Virus record (IMG/VR): IMGVR_UViG_3300033992_000089 | Coordinates: 1-35,050 of that record | From: a virus | Reading direction: 5' to 3' (one strand) | DNA: 35,050 bases | Part shown: piece by piece, positions 6,662 through 14,612 of the stretch | Layout: the number at the start of each line of letters is the position of its first letter | Position numbering within the stretch: position 1 is the first letter of the stretch | The notes under the pieces: model-generated | What the model was told of the DNA's origin: nothing | Seen by the model: the letters and a program-made list of their open reading frames with translations, nothing else | Databases searched by the model: none | Made by a program: the position numbers and the translations under genes

Positions 6662-9435
6662 TAAACTTTTGAATACTGTAATAATTCACTTTGTATACTA
6701 TTGCTGTCAGACTGTGCGTCAATCAAGTTGTCCATTTTAGCAACAAACTCTCTCATCAACTCAACCAGCTCACTGTTATCAACTGGTGTTGCATTGCTAC
6801 TAAACATATCACCGGCTGGTGTATTAGCAAGCTTATCTAATATTGAATCTTTAGTTAATCGTTTGATAAGTTCATTACCATGTAGTGTAGCCGAATATCC
6901 AGATTCTGGACCTTCTGCAATACCCTCTAAGCTAGCACTAACTTTACTACTATCTCTTAGTAAACTAACAATAGTTGGTGCTCTATTACCAACTTGTCCA
7001 TACCATTTACTTTGTTCTAAGTTTTTTGCGGCCCCTTGAGTATCACCTTCTTCAAGCTGTTTCTTAAGCTTAGGCCATTTGCTAATCCAACTTGGGCCCA
7101 TATTGAATGTCAAATCAGTTAATGCACCTTGCCCTCTACCATCTAGTTTACCAAATCCAGGGATATTCATAGCGGCACTTCTATGATGGGCATAGTCTTT
7201 TTCAAACATTGCCATTATTTCTTCGTCACTAAACTCTCTGTTCATTTCAGGAGGTAATGATTTACCATCACCTATTAGGTGACCTATACCAACTGTCCAT
7301 AATCCTAAACTGTCTTGGTAAGGTCTATTTCTTTTACCTTCATGTTTAATAATCATGGCTTTGATTTCTTCATCACTCATACCAGCACTACTTACTTTAA
7401 CTTTTGGTGGAGGCATACCTTTCATATCGGCTGTACTGGCGCCCATTGCCTTACTAGAAGCATCAACACCACCACCGTCTGTTCCACCACTAGTTAGTAC
7501 TCCCATATTTTTATACAAACCCACACCTGCACCAACTAACCCACCCACAACCCCTCCGGCTGCTGTTCCTAAACCAGGCACTACACTACCTAACATTGCG
7601 CCCATGCCTGCATAACTTGCGGCTTCACTTGCAATATCTAATCCAGCACCAGTTTTTGCATGACCTTCACTCTTAGCATAGTCAGCACCCATACCTAATG
7701 CGGTGCCACCTAATGCGGTTATTCCACCTTTTAATAGTCCACCACCTATTCGTTTTAATGCACTTCCTTTACCGGGAGCACCTTTACCAGGACCAACATC
7801 TCCTGTTCCACTTACAGATTCTATAGCTTTTCCTACAGTTGCTTTTGCGGCCATTGCACCTAATGCAACTGCGGCTAACCCGGCTGCGGCAGTTAAGGCT
7901 GTGGCCGCGGCAGTAGTTGTATTGAATCCTTGCATCAACGGATTTACTGAAGCTACTAAATCATCTAAACCAATCTTAGCTTTACGCTCAAGTTCAGTTA
8001 GTTCATTACGTGCTATCTGTGCCGCATCTTGTGCCGCAATACCTTTATTTACGGAATTTTCTTGTATCTTATTTCTTGATTCGGCTGCGGCTGCAACTTC
8101 ATTTTCTACACCTTCACGCTTGTTTACATAATTTAGTGCTTTTTCATCTAATCCGGTTGCTTTTCTATAATCCTCACTTAATGCTAATGCAGTGTCACCT
8201 GCCCCCAACATTGTATCAGCCGCCTTTTTATAAGCATCATTGAACTCACCGGATTGATATGTGTTCTCTTTGGCCGCTTTAATCTGCTTCTCAATGTCAA
8301 CACCAAGAACTGCAAACTGTGAACTTGCTGGTGTAATCGCACCGGTTAAGTATTGTAACTGAACTGCCGCTGTCTTAGTTGGATCACCTAACTTAGTAAC
8401 GTCATTGATAAGTTTATTAGCACCTTCTTTTTCAGCCTCAATGCGGGCCATTTCATCTTTATTACCGGACTCCTGTGCCGCTTTAAGTTGTCTAGCCCAT
8501 TTGTTTTCTTGTAGTTTCCATTCATATGTAGCACGTGCTATCTCCATATCTTTCTTGGATTCTTCAATACTCTTACCAGTAATAGAACTTAATTCATATA
8601 AGTTTTTAGTATAATCTAATGAAGCCTTTTGTAATCCTGCACTAGTCTTTAGTTGACCACTTAGTGCGCCACCCGAACGTTCCATCATTCCAATGAAGTC
8701 AGCTTGTGCTTGTATACGTTCTTGGTCATTCAATCCTAAACGTTGAAACTCCATTCTAGTTTGTTCAGTGACAGCAATCATTTTACCAAATGCTTTTACA
8801 CCATCAGCCGATGTAGCTCCCAAACGTGTTAGTCCACCACTCATAGAACTCATTGGCTTAATCATCTTATCTAATTCGTGTGATGCTAAGCCTGCATCTG
8901 TACCCATTCTACGTATACCCTCAGCAGTAAATGAATTCATTGCACCCATTTTACTGATTGAGTCAGTAGCTTTTAATGTGTCATCTGCTTGTTTAAGTGC
9001 CATTTCTGCGGCTTTAGTAACACCTTTTATAAGTGCACCAGTTGCTAACCCAAGTGGACCAAAGTTTTTGCCCCAAGCTAGTGCGGCAGATCCTGCGCTA
9101 CTCAGTGCGGTGTTATATTTTGCAAATTCACCAGTACCATTAAATAATGCACTAGCAAAAGCATCAAGTGCTTGAGTACTTTTACCCATGGCATCAGTCA
9201 AGTTGTCTTGTTTTCTTTGCATTTCAGCTTTAGAAAAAGCATCTGCTTTCTGACGTTCTGTACCTTCTTTAAGAGATTTATTATAGTTGTCTAATCCAGC
9301 TTTGACACTAGTAGTTCCAGCGGCTATTCCACCTACTTGACTTAAACCTTGCATAACGGTTGGCAAAATTCTAGCCATATCGTTCAATGACTCATTTATT
9401 TGATTAAGTGCATTCTGATCTAAATTTTCTGCCAT
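6661..9435 (-). CDS. Tape-measure-like tail protein with T4-type lysozyme domain
   Basis: The 924-residue product has two parts. Residues 1-670 are helical and Ala/Gly/Lys/Glu-rich, with hydrophobic, glycine-rich stretches near 520-545 and 570-650 (for example LGSVVPGLGTAAGGVVGG), as in phage tape-measure proteins, which set tail length and pass into the host membrane. Residues about 685-840 form a glycoside hydrolase family 24 lysozyme: HEGKRNRPYQDSLGLWTVGIGH has Glu699, Asp708 and Thr714 at exactly the spacing of T4 lysozyme Glu11-Asp20-Thr26, and the later NMGPSW and KWYGQVGNRA match conserved parts of T4 lysozyme. The domain should cut peptidoglycan during DNA injection. The remaining C-terminal residues are helical. 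T4 carries its tail lysozyme in gp5 and its tape measure gp29 has none. The tape-measure role is inferred from length and composition; the lysozyme assignment is firm. Confidence 0.82.
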   Translation of the reverse strand: MAENLDQNALNQINESLNDMARILPTVMQGLSQVGGIAAGTTSVKAGLDNYNKSLKEGTERQKADAFSKAEMQRKQDNLTDAMGKSTQALDAFASALFNGTGEFAKYNTALSSAGSAALAWGKNFGPLGLATGALIKGVTKAAEMALKQADDTLKATDSISKMGAMNSFTAEGIRRMGTDAGLASHELDKMIKPMSSMSGGLTRLGATSADGVKAFGKMIAVTEQTRMEFQRLGLNDQERIQAQADFIGMMERSGGALSGQLKTSAGLQKASLDYTKNLYELSSITGKSIEESKKDMEIARATYEWKLQENKWARQLKAAQESGNKDEMARIEAEKEGANKLINDVTKLGDPTKTAAVQLQYLTGAITPASSQFAVLGVDIEKQIKAAKENTYQSGEFNDAYKKAADTMLGAGDTALALSEDYRKATGLDEKALNYVNKREGVENEVAAAAESRNKIQENSVNKGIAAQDAAQIARNELTELERKAKIGLDDLVASVNPLMQGFNTTTAAATALTAAAGLAAVALGAMAAKATVGKAIESVSGTGDVGPGKGAPGKGSALKRIGGGLLKGGITALGGTALGMGADYAKSEGHAKTGAGLDIASEAASYAGMGAMLGSVVPGLGTAAGGVVGGLVGAGVGLYKNMGVLTSGGTDGGGVDASSKAMGASTADMKGMPPPKVKVSSAGMSDEEIKAMIIKHEGKRNRPYQDSLGLWTVGIGHLIGDGKSLPPEMNREFSDEEIMAMFEKDYAHHRSAAMNIPGFGKLDGRGQGALTDLTFNMGPSWISKWPKLKKQLEEGDTQGAAKNLEQSKWYGQVGNRAPTIVSLLRDSSKVSASLEGIAEGPESGYSATLHGNELIKRLTKDSILDKLANTPAGDMFSSNATPVDNSELVELMREFVAKMDNLIDAQSDSNSIQSELLQYSKV

Positions 9436-9446
9436 GTTTTTTACCC

Positions 9447-9455
9447 ACTAAATAT
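9447..9455 (+). promoter_or_regulatory. Late promoter motif, rightward (gp26 unit)
   Basis: ACTAAATAT on the plus strand, 50 bases before the gp26-family ATG; AAGGA lies at 9496-9500. It forms one arm of a perfect inverted repeat with the leftward motif at 9462-9470. Confidence 0.6.
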
Positions 9456-9461
9456 TATGTA

Positions 9462-9470
9462 GTATTTAGT
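9462..9470 (-). promoter_or_regulatory. Late promoter motif, leftward (tape-measure unit)
   Basis: ACTAAATAC on the minus strand, 26 bases before the ATG of the tape-measure-like gene. It mirrors the plus-strand motif at 9447-9455. Confidence 0.6.
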
Positions 9471-9505
9471 ATTGGGCAAACGCCCGTTTTTAATCAAGGA
9501 CAACA

Positions 9506-10336
9506 ATGACTATACAAAACAACCCACTAAAGCAATATTTTCGTAGACCTTCAATTTATTTGAAACTACCTAGCGGTGGTAAAATGTATGCACCGGGTGT
9601 AGTAAATATCCCAGAATCTGGTGAACTTGCAGTATATCCAATGACTGCGATTGACGAGATTACTGCAAAAACCCCGGATGCGTTGTTTAACGGAACTGCA
9701 ATGTCTGATATTATAAAAAGCTGTATCCCAGATATTAAAGATCCATGGTCTATTAATAGTGTTGATTTAGATGCGATATTGATTGCAATACGTTCGGCTG
9801 CGGATGGTAATGATATGACTATTACATCCGGATGCCCTAGCTGTAAGGAGATTGCAGAGTATGCAGTAAATTTAGTGGCCATTCTAAGTCAGTTGAAGGC
9901 AGCTGATTATGATAAAGAGTTGACTATAAATGACTTATATATAAAGTTTAGACCATTAACTTATAAAGAAATGAATGAAGCTGGTACAAGTCAAATGGAA
10001 GCCCAAAGAATTTTTATAGGTCTAGAAAAAGAAGAAAACGAACAAGTTAGAATGGAAAAAACTCAGCAGGCTTTAAAATATATCACTGAAGTAACGATGA
10101 CTATATTGTCAAAAACTATTACACATATTAAAACTCCTTCAGTATTTGTAGAAGAAAGTGAATATATTTTAGATTTCTTGCATAACTGTGATAAAGATAC
10201 ATATATTGCTATTAGAGATTATAATACAAGTTTAAAAGCACAAGCTGAAATTAAACCATTAAAAATTAAATGTATCCATTGCCAACATGAATATGAACAA
10301 CAATTTACATTGAATACATCTGATTTTTTCGGATGA
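9506..10336 (+). CDS. 26: Baseplate hub protein, gp26 family
   Basis: A 276-residue member of the T4 baseplate gp26 family. Family marks visible are KLPSGGKMYAPG near residue 20, YPMTAIDEITAKTPDALFNG around 44-63, and SCIPDIKDPW. Two CxxC pairs, Cys110/Cys113 (GCPSC) and Cys256/Cys259 (CIHC), probably bind one zinc ion. T4 gp26 has 208 residues. In T4 gp26 acts in central hub assembly; the same role is inferred here. The gene overlaps the next by four bases (ATGA), so the two are probably translated together. AAGGA is five bases before the ATG. It diverges from the tape-measure-like gene, which would be a partner in the same hub/tail-tube assembly. Confidence 0.85.
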   Translation: MTIQNNPLKQYFRRPSIYLKLPSGGKMYAPGVVNIPESGELAVYPMTAIDEITAKTPDALFNGTAMSDIIKSCIPDIKDPWSINSVDLDAILIAIRSAADGNDMTITSGCPSCKEIAEYAVNLVAILSQLKAADYDKELTINDLYIKFRPLTYKEMNEAGTSQMEAQRIFIGLEKEENEQVRMEKTQQALKYITEVTMTILSKTITHIKTPSVFVEESEYILDFLHNCDKDTYIAIRDYNTSLKAQAEIKPLKIKCIHCQHEYEQQFTLNTSDFFG

Positions 10337-10560
10337 GGCTTCTACACCTTGACCACGTGGGTGTAAAGAAGCTGATAGATGATATGGAAGCAGAGTGTAC
10401 CGGTATTAAGAAAAACGCTCTTAGTATGAGTTGGTACATGCGAGGTGGTGTTTCATATGAAGATGTGTTAAACATGTCCTCTGAGGAAAGAGAAGAAATT
10501 AAGAAGATTATTGATAGTAATCTGGAAGTCACTAAGAAATCACAGATACCATTCTTCTAA
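10333..10560 (+). CDS. Small protein coupled to gp26, probable tail/baseplate assembly factor
   Basis: A 75-residue protein starting MRLLHLDHVGVKKLIDDM, with MSWYMRGGVSYEDVLNMSSE in the middle and ending VTKKSQIPFF. The 'WYMRGG-S-ED--N-S-EER' and 'TKK--IPFF' pattern is familiar from small proteins next to gp26 in distant T4-like phages, but I cannot give it a tested function. Its coupling to gp26 and its place opposite the tape-measure gene make a tail-assembly chaperone or a gp51-like hub factor plausible. The start is fixed by the four-base ATGA overlap with gp26. Terminator structures follow. Confidence 0.75.
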   Translation: MRLLHLDHVGVKKLIDDMEAECTGIKKNALSMSWYMRGGVSYEDVLNMSSEEREEIKKIIDSNLEVTKKSQIPFF

Positions 10561-10563
10561 TCA

Positions 10564-10602
10564 AACCCGTAACTGTTCATTTATCACATCGGGTTGTTTC
10601 TT
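10564..10602 (+). terminator. Weak terminator-like hairpin after the gp26 operon
   Basis: AACCCG pairs with CGGGTT across a 20-base loop and is followed by the T-rich GTTTCTTT. It starts four bases past the stop codon. The long loop makes it weaker than the downstream structure. Confidence 0.4.
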
Positions 10603-10608
10603 TGTAAA

Positions 10609-10656
10609 GATGAACTTCGTTCATCTAAGAACTCACTTCGTTCGTTCTTATTTTTT
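10609..10656 (+). terminator. Tandem hairpins ending in a T run
   Basis: The first hairpin GATGAAC-TTC-GTTCATC (10609-10625) is perfect. The second, TAAGAAC/GTTCTTA (10626-10650), is followed by six T (10651-10656). Together they make a convincing rho-independent terminator for the gp26 unit. Confidence 0.75.
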
Positions 10657-10673
10657 ACGGTTATCTATTGTCT

Positions 10674-10701
10674 TTTACTGTAATCTAGTACGGACTATAT
10701 T
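10674..10701 (+). promoter_or_regulatory. Possible sigma70-type promoter in the gene-free stretch
   Basis: TTTACT (10674-10679) and TATATT (10696-10701) are 16 bases apart (4/6 and 5/6 matches). The start would be near 10708, just before a very stable hairpin and just after a terminator, so any transcript would be independent of the gp26 unit. Confidence 0.3.
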
Positions 10702-10707
10702 GCCGCT

Positions 10708-11058
10708 TTGAAGCCATGGTAGTGCTATTCAGCACTACCAATGGTAAAGGTTGTTTGCACGCCCGTCGTCCAGTGTTATCTATTCCCCATTCAATTAGCT
10801 ATTTGATGCTATTAAATGCTACCGGTTGCTCTGTAAAGTATATGGGATTGTAGTTGAATTTACGCACTTTAGTGTTTCATTCAGCAACGCACATTCTATT
10901 GATTCAAGATAAAATATCAATAGACTTGTTGAAGGTTCGCTTTGTCGATTGCCTTCTCGGTATTCCGTGTATATCGCTACACACGCTTACTCCAGATCCG
11001 TCAGCACAGCACAATCTGTACAAACTCAAGGAGGTCTGCCAATGCAGACAACAAATTT
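10708..11058 (+). ncRNA. Candidate structured RNA in the gene-free region 10561-11058
   Basis: The 498 bases between the two convergent gene blocks hold no convincing gene in any frame. What can be seen: a 10-bp perfect hairpin TGGTAGTGCT/AGCACTACCA with an ATTC loop (10717-10740), extended by CCA/TGG past one bulged base; smaller pairings GAAGG/CCTTC and GTGTA/TACAC further on; and a hairpin GTCTGC-CAAT-GCAGAC (11035-11050) followed within five bases by TTTTT. Composition looks less A+T-rich than typical spacers here. A weak promoter precedes it. I do not recognise a known family: it has no tRNA or tmRNA ends. The strand is uncertain; on the minus strand it would be the 3' untranslated part of the recombination operon. 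Confidence 0.25.
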
Positions 11059-11628
11059 TTATAAGGTTTCTATTGTGAGGATGTTGTTATTTGTAACAGT
11101 TTGATTTGACGTGGTGTCTGGTGAGCCTGAATATGCTTTTAGTAGTTTACTGTTAAGTGAGAAGAAACTGTCAAACTCTGTTATTATCCAATCACCATTC
11201 TTGGGACTTGTATAATATAAGAAATTGTCAGTGACCCATGTTAGTTTGCTTTGTACAGCAATATAACGACCTTTACGATTGAACTTCATAAAAAGAATAT
11301 TACAATCGTCAGGATCAGCTACATCCATGAGTTGTTCTAGCCAAGCATCTATCACTTTGCATTCCCCTGAAAGTAATAAATGAAACGGAAAATCAGCATA
11401 GAACTTACATTCTACATTCATCTTAGTAAAAGTTTGTCCAGGAACTATGTCCCCTTTAAAACTTCTAATCTGACCTTCATGTAGTATCTGTGTTCTTGAT
11501 TGATTTTTTCCACCTATATAAGCACCGGATCCTGGTGCACGAATGAAACTTTCACCGTACAACTCACTGAGATATTTAGCGATTTCTCGTTCAAAACCTG
11601 AACCTTTTGCTTTTTGTGGACTTGTCAT
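11059..11628 (-). CDS. Hjc-like Holliday-junction resolvase / PD-(D/E)XK nuclease
   Basis: The 189-residue product matches the pattern of archaeal Hjc-type resolvases: KGSGFEREIAKYL at residues 8-20 (Glu13), RAPGSGAYIGG at 30-40, GDI with Asp60, ECK with Glu73 and Lys75, then an alternating hydrophobic strand and LEQ. These give the E...D...ExK active site of the PD-(D/E)XK fold. An insertion of about 20 residues lies between RAPGSG and GDI. It probably cuts branched DNA before packaging, the job done in T4 by the unrelated gp49; no gp49 is seen in this window. It is the last gene of the gp55-47-46-radical-SAM row, 31 bases after its neighbour. Other PD-(D/E)XK functions are possible. Confidence 0.72.
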   Translation of the reverse strand: MTSPQKAKGSGFEREIAKYLSELYGESFIRAPGSGAYIGGKNQSRTQILHEGQIRSFKGDIVPGQTFTKMNVECKFYADFPFHLLLSGECKVIDAWLEQLMDVADPDDCNILFMKFNRKGRYIAVQSKLTWVTDNFLYYTSPKNGDWIITEFDSFFSLNSKLLKAYSGSPDTTSNQTVTNNNILTIETL

Positions 11629-11659
11629 ACTACTACTTATCGTAAACTTGGCATATAAA

Positions 11660-12541
11660 TTATTTTATTTCTATTTGTCTTAAAAACTGATTAGAAAAAG
11701 ATGTGCCTGTATTATTTTTTAAACAAGACTTCTTACATATATTATTTGGATTTGTATTCCATGTATCTGATAAATCAGAAAACCATTGAACAATGTTGGG
11801 CTGATGTTCTGCTTCTCCTTGCCAACAACATGGATACACTCTTCCCGAAGCATCAACATATATACTATTCTCGTTCATAGCACTACACTCTATCTGCCCT
11901 TCAAATACTCTATGATCCATAAACTCTAAAGGAGCTGTAATGCCATCTACTGGGAATCGTTGAAAACGTCTACTGACCTTTGCACGAAACCATTTAAATC
12001 TTAACTGTCTAGCTAACTCATATGCAGTATCTACTTGATGTTTGTTATGCTCAAATATTAACATGTCCCAATGAGCATTACCGCCTGCATTAATAAATGC
12101 TTGTGTATTCTCTATAATCTTTGACCAACGAACATTTTTTCTGTAGATATGATTTGTATCTTCCAAACCATCTATACTAAACACAACATAATCATTTGGT
12201 CCATTCATAACTTTGGCTAATCGTGTCCACCAGTCAGGTGAACGAATACCACCATTAGTGTTCATCCCAATAACGATATTAGGATTGCATTCTTTAAAAT
12301 ACTCATACATCTCTATGGATTGTCTTGCACTTGCTGGATCACCATAGTTACCGCACATATATATTTTCTCTAACTGTCTTACAACATCGGGAGAAAATAT
12401 TACTTTAGCATCCTCTAGAGTTAACTCATTAGGTTCAAATGATGTTCTGGTACGCAAGCATTGCGGACAAGCCGCATTGCAGTTTGTTGTTGGTTCAAAA
12501 TGTACAATCTTTGTATCCTGAAAACGAAAAATATCAGGCAT
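11660..12541 (-). CDS. Radical SAM protein with partial SPASM/Twitch C-terminus
   Basis: A 293-residue enzyme with CNAACPQC at Cys21, Cys25 and Cys28, the CX3CX2C motif that holds the catalytic 4Fe-4S cluster of radical SAM enzymes. It is followed by MCGNYGDP (the glycine-rich SAM-binding strand region), GMNTNGG and VVFSIDGL, all standard for the TIM-barrel core. The C-terminus has Cys219-X13-Gly233-X4-Cys238 and Cys269-X3-Cys273, resembling the SPASM/Twitch auxiliary-cluster domain. Such proteins modify peptides, proteins or small molecules; the substrate here is unknown. It overlaps gp46 by eight bases, so it belongs to the recombination operon. No obvious precursor peptide gene lies nearby. 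The enzyme class is firm; the role is open. Confidence 0.88.
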   Translation of the reverse strand: MPDIFRFQDTKIVHFEPTTNCNAACPQCLRTRTSFEPNELTLEDAKVIFSPDVVRQLEKIYMCGNYGDPASARQSIEMYEYFKECNPNIVIGMNTNGGIRSPDWWTRLAKVMNGPNDYVVFSIDGLEDTNHIYRKNVRWSKIIENTQAFINAGGNAHWDMLIFEHNKHQVDTAYELARQLRFKWFRAKVSRRFQRFPVDGITAPLEFMDHRVFEGQIECSAMNENSIYVDASGRVYPCCWQGEAEHQPNIVQWFSDLSDTWNTNPNNICKKSCLKNNTGTSFSNQFLRQIEIK

Positions 12542-14612
12542 TGTCTATCTCAACCGAGTTACTGTAACTTGTAAAGCCGTTCTCTTTAACAACTTTCAAT
12601 ACATTAGGTACACGACCTGCTAGTTCTTCCCTATGTGACACAAGCCAAATAGATTTCTGTCGTCTACGTGACATGTCTTTAAGAATCGCTAAACTATTCT
12701 CAACACCCATTGTATCAAGACCACTGTCAATCAATTCATCAATGAATAATGTATTGATTGGGCTATACAATGATTCCCATACATCACGGAAAGCAAAACT
12801 CAAGCCAAGAATCAAACGATTACGTTCACCTCGACTCAGATTATCAAAGTCAAGCTCACGACCTAACTCAGTGATTTCAACTTGCAAATCATTCTTAAAG
12901 ATAACCTGATGTGGTAGACCAATCTTATCTAAGTAATGTGTTAGTCTTGCATTTAAATAACTTAAGTTCTGGTCAATAATCTTCTTACGAACAAAACTAT
13001 CTTTGCTAGTTAACAAATCTAATAAGAACTTTTGATGTTCCATAGTTCGTGTTAGTTTATTGATAGCTTCAAAGTCAATCGCTTGTAATGCTTGCGTTTC
13101 CATCTCAACAACTTGTTCACTATATGGATCAGTCTCTTGTGACTTGTTGTCAATCTGATTTAGAATGTTTGCAATCTCACTTGAATGTTTGATTGCTTCT
13201 CCTTCTGTATCATAGTGAGTTACAGGTTGTGGTCCTAACTCAATACCAGTAAGTTCATTTAGTTGTTCACTAAATGGATTAGATTCTTGTTTCTTATCTT
13301 CCCATACTTTCTTCAAGTTAGATACATCACCACTATGACGAATTGCTTCTGCTTCAGTTTTATATGATGGAGTGGGTTTAGTCCCTAATTTAGTAACCAA
13401 TGACTGATTGATTGACATTTGACTTTCAAGTTCAGCCAACTCAGCACGGGCATTCTCAAGTACTGTAGTCTTTTCTAATGTAACTTCTAAATGCTTATCA
13501 TCATGGAAGTCTTGACCACAAGCATAACACTTATGATCCTCAAGTTCTTTAACTTCCCGAACCAGTTTATCTATTAACTTTTTTTCTTTTGTGATACTTT
13601 TGGTTAGGGTATCGATTATTGTTGCTATAGATTTTTGTTCAGTCTCATCATGTAGCCATTCTTTTAAATCATTCCATGACTTAAGTTCAGCTTCAATGTC
13701 ATACTCATTTTTAAGAGAGTAAGCCTTGTGTGCTATTGAAACATCTGTGTCATGTTTTTGTTGCCAAGCAGTTGAACGAGCAACTAACGCATTGTATGTG
13801 TCTTGTGCCTCTTTTTGCTTAGTCCAAACGTTCAAATCTTTATGTGCTTGTAACTCTGCTTCAATGTTAATCTTGCTTAGTTCATCGTACTGTAACGCAA
13901 GTGTAGTCAAATCTTCATCATGTTTCTTCAACCACAATGTTTGTCTGCGTTTCAATGCATCAATCTGTTCTTTGACACGTTTGTTAGCTTCTTCAATAGC
14001 TTTAACTCTAAATTCTTCTTGCTGAATATCATCTTTGCTACGGCGTATCATTTCTTTAATGATTTCAGCTTTCTCACTTAGTAATGTGATACCCATTAAC
14101 TGTTCAATAATATCTTTTTGTTCGTTATTCTTTAATGCTAAGAATGGTTCGCTGTATGTATTCAATACAACAATGTGACGGAACATGTCGGCTGACATAT
14201 TAATAACTTTTTCAATCGCAGCCTGTGTTTCTTTATTCTCGCCTTGCTGATCCTCAGAAGCTTTATCCTGAATATCATTTACATAGAATTTCAACACATT
14301 GGGTTTACGACCACGCTCAATCTTATAGTTAGTACCATTGACATTGAAAGTCAATGTAACCATCATGGCTTTACCATTTGTACGATTAACTAAATTATCT
14401 TTACGAATATTATTAATGGGTGTACCAAACAATGCGTAGGAAAGACCTTGAATCAAGGTTGTCTTACCTGTGCCATTACGAGCACCATCACCACCTAAGT
14501 CTAAGTTTTCACCTAGAATAAGTGTTAAGTCTTTCTTGTCAAAGTCTACTGCTTGTGTTACTTGTCCGATAGATAGAAAATTGCGTAATGTAATGTCTTG
14601 TAATGTAATCAT
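12534..14612 (-). CDS. 46: Recombination endonuclease subunit gp46 (Rad50/SbcC-like)
   Basis: ATPase subunit of the gp46/gp47 complex that resects DNA ends for recombination-dependent replication. The 692-residue protein has all Rad50-type parts: Walker A GARNGTGKT at residues 43-51; long coiled coils from about 170 to 520; a zinc hook CYAC at Cys362/Cys365; the ABC signature LSRGERNR near 592; Walker B TLFIDEL near 618; and a late SHR switch motif. T4 gp46 is 560 residues; the extra length lies in the coiled coils. The start overlaps the gp47 stop in ATGA, so the subunits are translationally coupled. Confidence 0.96.
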   Translation of the reverse strand: MITLQDITLRNFLSIGQVTQAVDFDKKDLTLILGENLDLGGDGARNGTGKTTLIQGLSYALFGTPINNIRKDNLVNRTNGKAMMVTLTFNVNGTNYKIERGRKPNVLKFYVNDIQDKASEDQQGENKETQAAIEKVINMSADMFRHIVVLNTYSEPFLALKNNEQKDIIEQLMGITLLSEKAEIIKEMIRRSKDDIQQEEFRVKAIEEANKRVKEQIDALKRRQTLWLKKHDEDLTTLALQYDELSKINIEAELQAHKDLNVWTKQKEAQDTYNALVARSTAWQQKHDTDVSIAHKAYSLKNEYDIEAELKSWNDLKEWLHDETEQKSIATIIDTLTKSITKEKKLIDKLVREVKELEDHKCYACGQDFHDDKHLEVTLEKTTVLENARAELAELESQMSINQSLVTKLGTKPTPSYKTEAEAIRHSGDVSNLKKVWEDKKQESNPFSEQLNELTGIELGPQPVTHYDTEGEAIKHSSEIANILNQIDNKSQETDPYSEQVVEMETQALQAIDFEAINKLTRTMEHQKFLLDLLTSKDSFVRKKIIDQNLSYLNARLTHYLDKIGLPHQVIFKNDLQVEITELGRELDFDNLSRGERNRLILGLSFAFRDVWESLYSPINTLFIDELIDSGLDTMGVENSLAILKDMSRRRQKSIWLVSHREELAGRVPNVLKVVKENGFTSYSNSVEIDNA

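Noticed and set aside
10680-10710. Group I intron-like motif: on the minus strand ATATAGTCC resembles the 3' part of the conserved core
   Set aside because: No matching GGACT/GACTA partner or other core elements were found upstream on that strand, and no split gene flanks it.
10854-11078. Open frame of 74 codons in the gene-free region
   Set aside because: Begins with TTG without a ribosome site, has no family resemblance, and its composition is that of untranslated sequence; the frame at 10511-10711 is rejected on the same grounds.
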